Position numbers and translations under genes: made by a program
Source of the DNA: Limnoperna fortunei
Lineage: Eukaryota > Mollusca > Bivalvia > Mytilida > Modiolidae
DNA length: 64,000 nucleotides
Reading direction: 5' to 3'
Assembly (NCBI GenBank): GCA_944474755.1
Contig: OX104111.1
Location: 100,865,178-100,929,177, forward strand
Shown here: positions 56,043 to 64,000 of the stretch, one piece after another
How positions within the stretch are numbered: position 1 is the stretch's first letter
How the letters are laid out: the number at the start of each line of letters is the position of its first letter
The notes under the pieces: generated by a model
Databases searched by the model: none
Seen by the model: only the letters and a program-made list of their open reading frames with translations
Told to the model about the DNA's origin: nothing

Positions 56043-56247
56043 AAATAAGTATTAGAATAATAGATTTTCTGTACCTGTGTAGTCATTTTTTTTTTTACTC
56101 TTTTTTAGTTTCAGAAGTAGTTTCTACATTGTGCTAATCTAATATGAAGTTTTCTTGTTGCTCCAAGCTAAATGGTCAATTATGTCTAATTTTTAGCGAA
56201 CTAATTCTGAAAAAATACACTGACATAACATTTTTAACTCTGATTTT

Positions 56248-56281
56248 TTTATTTTTGTCAAAGATCCACTTTTAATTTATT
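56248..56281 (-). terminator. Polyadenylation signals of EIF3I
   Basis: Two AATAAA hexamers on the minus strand (56276-56281 and 56248-56253), 37 and 65 nt after the EIF3I stop codon. Confidence 0.55.
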
Positions 56282-56317
56282 GACATCCGGTTAGAACAGT
56301 TCTAGTCTTTTAGCACT

Positions 56318-59300
56318 TTAGTAGTCAAATTTAAAATCAAAGAAACTTTGATCAAAATAGTGAACTCGAACATAACCATCTTCTCCACCACTGCTGTAAC
56401 TGAAATAAATGAAATTTCAAAATACATTAAAGCATATTGGCAACCAATTAAGAATTAAATTCAGCACAACTTGTACAACTAGCTACAAGTATTGTAGGTA
56501 TGTGTCTTACTGTATGGTAGATATTTTGATAAGAACTATAACCTTAGTAAGCAAGCACTATAAAAATATATTCTAGTTTGGTGGTCTATTAATTAAAACA
56601 AGTGTGGGATTGTGAGCACGCTCACAAAGTGATACCCCCCCGCTTCGCTTTCAAGTCCAATTTTCTCCCCTTAATGATATCTGAGGTCAATACAAATCCT
56701 ACATCTACATATAATGTACTTTCTGTATGCTAAGTTTCATCAATCAGTTTAGGAGGAGTTGCGCTTCCAAGGTTTCCCACTGAATACTATATTTAAAAAG
56801 TCAAGTCCAATTATCTCCCCTGAATTATATCCTACAGTGACGAAATTCTTTATGCACATCTACATATGATGTACTTCCTTAATGTAAAGTTTCATAAAAA
56901 TCTGTGAAGCGGTTTAGAGGAGAAGCGATTACAAGAAATGTGGACAGACGGACAGACAGACCGGGTGATTCCTATATACCCCCAAACAAGTTTGCGGGGA
57001 GTATAATGATGACAGTGCTCAAGTCTTGTTCTGGAGAAAGCCAAGTATAGGTTACACACTTTCATTACTATTAACAACACATTTTTAAAAACTTAAATAC
57101 TGGATTGTGTACATAATAATTAAGAAGGAGATAGTACCTTTTGCCATCTGGATGAAATGCTACACAATTAATGGGACCAAAATGACCTTTGACTCTTCCA
57201 AACTCTTCTTCAAACACTAAACTGAAAAATCTTGCATCAAATTTTCCAACACGAGTTGATGTTGTGGTAACCATGGATGCTTCCTGTCCTCCACCAACTA
57301 CTACCTGTAAAAAACATTTACCATTGAAATCCAGTGAATCTACACACAAAAATATAAAAATAAACAATTTCATGGGAAGGAATGACCATACATGTATTTG
57401 GATATGTGTTTACAATCATATTTCTTAGTGAAGGGTTGGCATCCTGATTTTCAAACCCACAGTTTTTTTCTTTGTAAGGTCAATTTGTGTTGATTCGGAT
57501 TTCGGTTTCAACAAATTTTTATATTTAAAAGAAAGCATGGTTTTTGCCATTATTTCCTTTAAAAATGAACCTTAACTAAAACATAATCAGAATCTAGCAT
57601 TTTTTTTAATTATGTTTTCAGGTTTTTTAAATCAAAAGAAATTCCTGATTCCTTGCCCTGTACATACAAATATGAGTATGTTAGCAATTCAAGATGTAAT
57701 TAAGTATGTACATGATATTTTATTTCTAACTATGCATGAATTGAAATTTACTTTCAGAAAACCATCCATATTTAATGTCTTTTAAAATAAAAACTGTAAG
57801 CTTTTCTAAGTTAAAAGCAGGCTTACATGTTCTAAAGATGGACTAATAGCTGCAGAGTTAACAGGTCTCTCTGTTTTATACGTCTTCAGGAGTTCTAAAC
57901 TGTTGGTATCAAACAACTGTAAAATAAATAATTACTTAACAGTATAGAATTATGTTTGGCAATTTGTTTAATATTTTGGTTTACAATTTAATAGATTATA
58001 TTTTTTTTAAATGACAATATCAAAAGTCTTTAAATAGTATCTGTACTCTCATTAATGCATTGTAAAAGTAGATATGAAATATACACAGTTGGAATAGCAA
58101 AAGTGTCCAATCGGGAACAAATTTGGGACTACTAGTCCATGGTGAAGCAGAAAGTAGGACTTGTCACTGACACTTAACCATTGGACCTAGAAAGTTTTTC
58201 ATTCCTCAAATTCTGTAACCATATTTTGTCCTTTCATTAAGGAGCAAAATTAAAAAGATGCTAATTTTGTAGAACTTGTTTTCTAGTAAAACATCAATCA
58301 AGTTTTACCTTGGCTGTGTGGTCTTTAGAAGCTGTAATAACCATAGACATGTCTTGTGACAGCTGCAAATCATTTATAGCATTTGTGTGTTGTCTACAAC
58401 TATTGCTTTTCTCTCCAGTCTGAAAGTATATAGAGCAATAATTACATCATAAAATAAATATTATTTAATGCTGCCTTTGTGTTCATCCTATTATTAATCG
58501 CATTTATTAATTGCTTTTTGAATCTTGATATTGATAATGTCAATAGATTGCCAAGAAGCTTTTCTACCAGGAGAAATGTTGGGAGAACAAAAGACAAATG
58601 AAATAGATTTACTTGCAATAAATTATCATTTGCATGTTGACCACTAAAGCAAATATTAATACAATGAAATTGAAGCATGGCAACATACATCTAAGAGCCA
58701 AACTGTGAGTAGTTCTCACACCTTGACATAATTCCGACAGATTGTGACGTCCTCACACCTTGATATCAGTTAGACAGATTGTGACTTGTCCTCATGCCTT
58801 GACTAAAATACAATGCTCTTTAGAGATATTTGTGACTCATCCAGACACCATGGCACAATATAAAACAAATTCTTGTAGACATTTGTAAGAAGTTTATATC
58901 CTACCTTGACATCATACTGACATATTTCTCCATCTTCATGACCTGTTATAATGTATTCTTCATTGGGACCCCATTTTGCTGAAGTAACCTTTTTGTCAGG
59001 AATGGGTATAACCATGACAGGTTCCTCTAGAAAATCAAAATATACATGAATAGTTTACATACCACCAATTATAAAATCATGCATTGCCTCCTATAGGCAA
59101 TTAAAATTTTCAAGTTTAATTTTAATATGATTACTGAATCTGTCAAATTAAGTTTTTCAGCAATCCATGAATGCTATTTAAAATAGTAACATAACATAAT
59201 AGTGTTTACAAAACAGGATTCCAACCCAAGGTGCAGTATTTAAATTTGGTGTCATTTTTTATTGTCCAATATTTTTATTAGTTAAGTAAAACATAAGCAT

Positions 59301-62300
59301 TAATTTTTATGGAGCCAAATTAAATAAACCACAGAAACAGCTTCTTCTACATCATTTAAGACTTGCATCTCGGATATGACACTAACAATCATCTTAGCAC
59401 AAGAATTTATGACAAAAGAGACGATTTTATATTTTAAAGTTATACATTTTCCTCACGTTTGAAGCAATATTCCAGCTTCTCCTGCATACAGTGTCTATAT
59501 TTCTCAACTGATCAGGTACACAAGAGATTGCAGTGAGTATACTGATTTTTGTAAACGTCACCTATTTCTTCAGGATTAACTAATGAACCAAGGTTACAAG
59601 AAAAAAAATTACTCTTCTGCGCTTTTAAAAAGTTTTACTATGGATACCACTTCCTTGTCCAAAAATACTTTATCTTCTTCAAAAATATGGTCGCAGATAG
59701 TTTTCCCAATTTTTGAATTAAGTGTACAGTGAATGCACTATTATGATTTTTTGAAAAACATTACTAACTAGTGGTATATGATACTCAACTAACCAATGCA
59801 CATACTACAATAATAGAAAGGGGAGGTTTGGCATGCCATACAACGTGGTTTTACTCACCATTTCTTCTGAAATGCCTGTACCAAGTCAGGACCATTGCTG
59901 TAGCTACTACATTTTTGGTTTGCCAGTTTCTGGGACTTTGATTTGTGGATTGTCTTTTTTGACAGTTTCCTCGGTTTTGGGTATTTTGTTTTTAATTTTA
60001 TTGCTGTGTTTGTTGTTTATAAGGTGTTAATGCAATTTTACAGCTATATCATGGAGTTTAGTTTTTATTGTGGTTAGAAAGGCCATGGTATCAGGAGAAA
60101 ACCCAACAGGCGGTAGGTAAACTGGCAATCCTTGTCAATAAGGGTTGAAGTAAAGCAAATCACACAGTGAGACTCAAACCTGCAACCTTGGTGTTGACAG
60201 ACACATGATCAATAATGGATGAACTACCATAACCCTAACCACTTGGCCATAGACGACCAGTCTGAAATGTCTGAAGTAAGAAATATATAACGTCAAACTT
60301 ACCAGTATTTCCTATATCATATATGTAGATTTCACAAGGATGACCCATGGTTTTATCTGTTGTAAACATGATATACTGTCCACTGAATGAAAAATCACAA
60401 GCTCTAACTGCTGTTCTTGTATCTATATTTGATAACATTTTTCCTAAAAAAAAAAAACGGATTGTGTATTCAACTACTGACAAAAAAAATCGAAGAATGT
60501 GTCCATGGGACACGGATGCCCCCGCTAAATGAAGTCCCAAACAGGAAGTAGTTGTCCGACAGGTCTGAAAGTTGCTTAGGACATACAACTTATGATACTG
60601 AACCACCCTGCCAAATTTCAAATTGTTCTCAGGTACGGTTTCTGAGAAAAGCTTGACGGAAATTCGTACATACGGACAGACATATTTACGTACAAATGAA
60701 GTCCCAAACAGGAAGTAGTTGTCCGACAGGTCTGAAGGTCGCTTAGGACGTACAACTTGTGATACTGAACCACCCTGCCAAATTTCAAATTGTTCTCATG
60801 TCCGGTTTCTGAGAAAAGCTTGACGGAAATTTGTTCGGACGTACAGACGGACGGACGGACGGACATGAGTAAAACTTAATGCCCCCCCCACCCCCCCCCC
60901 CCCCGACATGTCATCGCGGGGGCATAAAAAAACAAATGGTGTCCATGAGTTTGTAGTTCAATAACTATAGTTATCACATCTTTAGTGTTAATATAGGGAA
61001 ATCTGTCCATACTGGAAGGTGGTGTCACTTATTAGCCATCAGGGCAAATATCGATACCAGCCCTGGAGACATATTTTCAAATATGTGATAACTAGATTAC
61101 TACATGGCCTTTTCCATATTGGCCATGGTATCCTCCCTCATCGCTGATATGAGTTTCTCAGGACTGATACCAGGGCCAATATGGAAATGACTATTAAATC
61201 ATCTATAATTTCAATGATGATTATTTTTAATGTCATCAAAATTGAATAAAAAAAATAAAACTTTAGATTCAAAATATTGAAAATTAGCCTCTTTATTGCA
61301 AAAACAACATACATGTTTATTATGAACTCAAAAGAAAAATTTCTATAAACATCAAATAAAAAGACATAAGTTTTGATTACATTTAACTAAAAAAATCAAA
61401 GAATGTGTACATGGGTCACAGATGCCCCAGCTAAATGAAGTCCCAAACAGGAAGTAGTTGTCAGACAGGTCTGAAAGTTGCTTAGGACGTACAACTTGTG
61501 ATACTGAACCACCCTGCAAAATTTCAAATTGTTCTCATGTACTGTTTCTGAGAAAAGCTTGACGGAAATTCGTTCGGACGTACGTAAAACTTTAGGCCCC
61601 TGACATGTCGTCGAGGGGGCATAAAAAAGAAAGAGAAATTATGAAAGCATACACCTATATGAACATAATGGAAATGAAACGGATGAAAAATAATAAATAA
61701 CTTGTATGGACAAAAATTAAGTTCACCCTTATTCCACAAGTGTGTACATGTCTCTCTTGTGTTCCACATCAGTAGTGAAAAACTTACTCTACATGAGCAA
61801 CATATAAATAGCATTATATTATTCTTATATAAAACATATATAGTTTTGATGCAGTCACTGATATAGAGGTCACGGTAAAGTGACACCTATATGACTGCTG
61901 ATTAACGTACCGACTTTTTCACCCTACCATGCAAATTTACAGAGTAACTGACCCATAATAAAAATTTACTTGACTGCATGACATTGTTGTCAAGGTCAAG
62001 CAACTCCTTCATGTACTAGACTGTAATGTTCTGCTAATGAGCAACATACATACCAACTACTGTTGTCCCACCATGCATGGTTATTAAGGAACTTACCTAA
62101 TCTAAAAACTTCAATGCAGCCACTGGGCTGTAAAATTAAGGTCAAGGTCATGTGTCACCTACTAGACTGTCATATACTGTCCATTCTTTTAGTACTCTGC
62201 ACATGTGCTTCTATGATAATACTGCACACAGGACAGTATAAAGTGTTTACCTGAAAAACTGTTCAAAATTTTTATATATTGGTACATACCTGTTTCACAA

Positions 62301-63795
62301 TCCCATATCTTACATGTGTTATCAGCAGAAGCTGTTAGAACTTTGGTGGTATCCCCTGTTGTTATGTTAAGGGAGATAATTTTCAAATCAACGTGTACAC
62401 AAATTTACTGTATCAGGAAACAGTTACATTATACCTAGTGTTTAAGGTGTTTGTTCAACTAATTCCTTAAATATAAATTTCAGAGAAAAAGCATGGATAG
62501 GCAATATTTTTTCTTGTGAAATAAAAGGTGAATGTTTTATTCCTGCAGGGATTTATCTTTTTTTTATTGGGTCAAAAACTGTATGAGGAGTTGATTAATC
62601 TGAACATACAGTAAAAAATGTTCATAAGTGTGGAATAACAAATTTTTTTAAATTAGATAATACATGTAGAAGGCACACAACTTCAGCATGTGACATTTTA
62701 GCAAACAAAAGAAATAATATGTCAAACAATTTCATAATACAAGGTATACAACATCAATGCGTTCAACCTTCCTGTAAAGTTTCTGGAACCTGGTTTGACT
62801 GTAGAAGGTGTTGATTATACAAAATACACAGAATACTATAACCATGGCTTGTACTGTATGCAATTTGGCCCATAATGAATTTCAAAACCAGTGTATTCAA
62901 TATGATTCAAGTTTAAATCTCATTAATGATGAATTAGGCTGAATTTTACTGCCATTATAATCCAATGTCAGTTTTGTTATTGTCAGATTTATCCCCCAAA
63001 AAAGGTGACAGTACAATTATTTGTTATAATTATGAAGATGTTGTATCAATAACAAGTATAAATTTGAACAGAGAAAGTAATGGCCTTCATTTTTTAACCA
63101 TAAAAGAAAAATTCTGGTAAAAGTAGTTTTCAGAATCATTAAAAATTGCAAAAGCATGAAATGGCTGGGTTGGAAAGCAAGTGCCTTAATAAATAGGGAA
63201 TGGTTTTACAATTTGTTGGAAGAAGGTTTTGTGTTGGTGTAAAAAACTTATGAGGAGTTGATTACACAAAATAGGCACAGTCTTATGCAAATGTTCTGAA
63301 AAATAAATAAGTTCCCAAGTCTGGAAAATTAGCAAAGAAATCCTAGAACACTTCCATAATAGCAGGTGCACAACTTCAATACATGTGAAATCTTTCTGTG
63401 AAGTTTTAGAGATCTGGGGTGAAAACTGTAGGAGTTTATTACACAAAATCTGTACCCTTTTTTCCCCACCTGACTTCACCATACTGTAACCCCAATTTAA
63501 ATTTCATGCAACCAAGCCAAAAATTCATTCTAGTCATTAAGACAACAAGAAATAAAAGTCACATAAAAAGCCTTTATTTCTACATGTAAACTGTGGAAGA
63601 CAAGAAAAAGATACAGTTGACATCAACACACCACACTGCACCATTGTGTCCCTTAAATGTTCCTAATCTCTCTCCATTTAAAGAGTACCAAACATTAGGT
63701 TGATTATCTTTAGCACTTGAGAATATCAAATCTCCTTCTCTGTTATATTTTATGCAGGTGATAGATCTCTCATGCCCATGAAGTAATATTGGCTT
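56318..63795 (-). CDS. EIF3I: EIF3I, eukaryotic translation initiation factor 3 subunit I (WD40 propeller); start-codon exon outside window
   Basis: Exons 63615-63795, 62290-62355, 60303-60443, 58905-59026, 58309-58419, 57827-57916, 57138-57304 and 56318-56399, all joining in frame, give 319 residues plus stop. Human EIF3I has 325. The first residues [20 protein letters not shown], then [43 protein letters not shown] and [20 protein letters not shown] are near-identical to EIF3I of other animals. The protein is a seven-bladed WD40 propeller of the eIF3 complex, which recruits the 40S ribosome to mRNA. The initiator Met is probably the last codon of an upstream exon beyond 64000. In other animals the sequence reads M-K-P-I-L-L at an exon border. 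Two pearl-like repeats lie in its introns. It is convergent with C8orf74. Confidence 0.97.
56605..57005. mobile_element. Pearl-like element in the last EIF3I intron
   Basis: Starts GTGATACCCCCCCGC. It has two core units with TTTCATCAATCAGTTTAGG/TTTCATAAAAATCTGTGAAG parts, then GGACAGACGGACAGACAGAC and a hairpin TATACCCCC...GGGGAGTATA. Confidence 0.55.
60030..60185 (-). repeat. Diverged copy of the 9531-type SINE-like body, longer form
   Basis: Shares CAGCTATATCATGGAGTTTA and the AGTTTTTATTG block, then an extension (GGCAATCCTTGTCAATAAGG ... GAGACTCAAACCTGCAACC) that looks like a box-B-type region. This suggests the short copies are truncated forms of a longer tRNA-related SINE. Confidence 0.45.
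60472..60928. mobile_element. Pearl-like element with two core units in an EIF3I intron
   Basis: Same core as 37223-37886. It ends with GGACGGACGGACGGAC, a poly-C run and a terminal hairpin TGCCCCC...GGGGGCA. It begins only about 30 bp upstream of the exon at 60303-60443, on the side of that exon's splice acceptor. Confidence 0.65.
61110..61187. repeat. 78-bp foldback in an EIF3I intron
   Basis: TTTCCATATTGGCC and GGTATC pair with GATACC and GGCCAATATGGAAA. Confidence 0.7.
61385..61626. mobile_element. Pearl-like element with one core unit in an EIF3I intron
   Basis: One unit of the 37223/60472 family, with CAGGAAGTAGTTGTCAGACA and GATACTGAACCACCCTGCA, then GGACGTACGTAAAAC and the hairpin GCCCC...GGGGC followed by ATAAAA. 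Confidence 0.65.
63155..63495 (+). repeat. Dispersed repeat, copy of 945-1300
   Basis: Aligns from GAAATGGCTGGGTTGGAAAG to the CCATACTGTAACC end with roughly 80-90% identity by eye. It lies in the intron between the first two in-window EIF3I exons. Confidence 0.7.
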
Positions 63796-63928
63796 CTGAA
63801 AAAAACAAAGAAAACTATTTAGTAAATAACAAAAAAAATTAAACATTGAATCAATTAACATAAATATATATATATATATATATTTTAATTTTGAAAATTG
63901 AGCTTTATCATGTATATTTTAAATTATT

Positions 63929-64000
63929 ACTATTGATTCACCATACTATAACCCAGGTTTACTATTGGTTCACCATACTATAACCCAGGTTTACTATTGG
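63929..64000 (+). repeat. 32-bp tandem repeat running off the right edge
   Basis: ACTATTGATTCACCATACTA followed by TAACCCAGGTTT, repeated with one change (GATT to GGTT) and starting a third time at the window end. It probably lies in EIF3I intron 1. Confidence 0.85.

Larger units (their letters stand above)
54754..56317. other. Convergent intergenic region between C8orf74 and EIF3I
   Basis: 3' UTRs of both genes plus a pearl-like element (55530-56042). No additional ORF with recognisable homology. Confidence 0.6.

Overview
The window is AT-rich, intron-rich animal DNA, most likely from a bivalve mollusc and possibly a mussel. The coding content is three multi-exon genes whose splice sites, intron phases and protein homology could be read by eye. 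The surrounding DNA is crowded with repeat types known from bivalves: pearl/Helitron-like elements built from tandem core units, a degenerate retrozyme with hammerhead-ribozyme cores, SINEs, and many small TIR or foldback elements. No prokaryotic features or CRISPR arrays were seen.

Gene 1 (minus strand, coding from 39392 leftwards to at least 2279, continuing off the left edge) encodes a large doublecortin protein of the RP1/RP1L1 type. I recovered 22 coding exons, all in frame, giving at least 1237 residues. The order is a Lys-rich repeated N-terminus, two DCX domains, two PLAT/LH2 domains, two beta-trefoil-like modules, an acidic linker, two more PLAT domains and an acidic tail. The introns carry most of the repeats between 2 and 38 kb.

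From 39.4 to 50.4 kb there is no confident coding exon except a decayed LINE (45.6-49.2 kb). The rest is TIR elements and AT-rich DNA. This stretch may be the first, non-coding intron of gene 1, because a candidate non-coding first exon lies near 50113-50200.

Gene 2 (plus strand, 50394-54753, five coding exons, 307 aa) is an orthologue of vertebrate C8orf74, a protein of unknown function. Gene 3 (minus strand, 63795-56318, eight exons in the window) is EIF3I, the WD40-propeller subunit of translation initiation factor 3. Only its start-codon exon lies beyond the right edge. C8orf74 and EIF3I converge tail to tail, about 1.6 kb apart.

The most striking biological point is that gene 1 and gene 2 are divergent neighbours. 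As I recall, human RP1L1 and C8orf74 are also adjacent and divergent at 8p23.1. An RP1-like ciliary/microtubule protein and C8orf74 may therefore have shared a regulatory locus since early bilaterians. The gene 1 product itself, combining DCX, PLAT and beta-trefoil modules, is an unusual architecture, and its two PLAT pairs carry a duplicated exon cassette with almost identical exon lengths.
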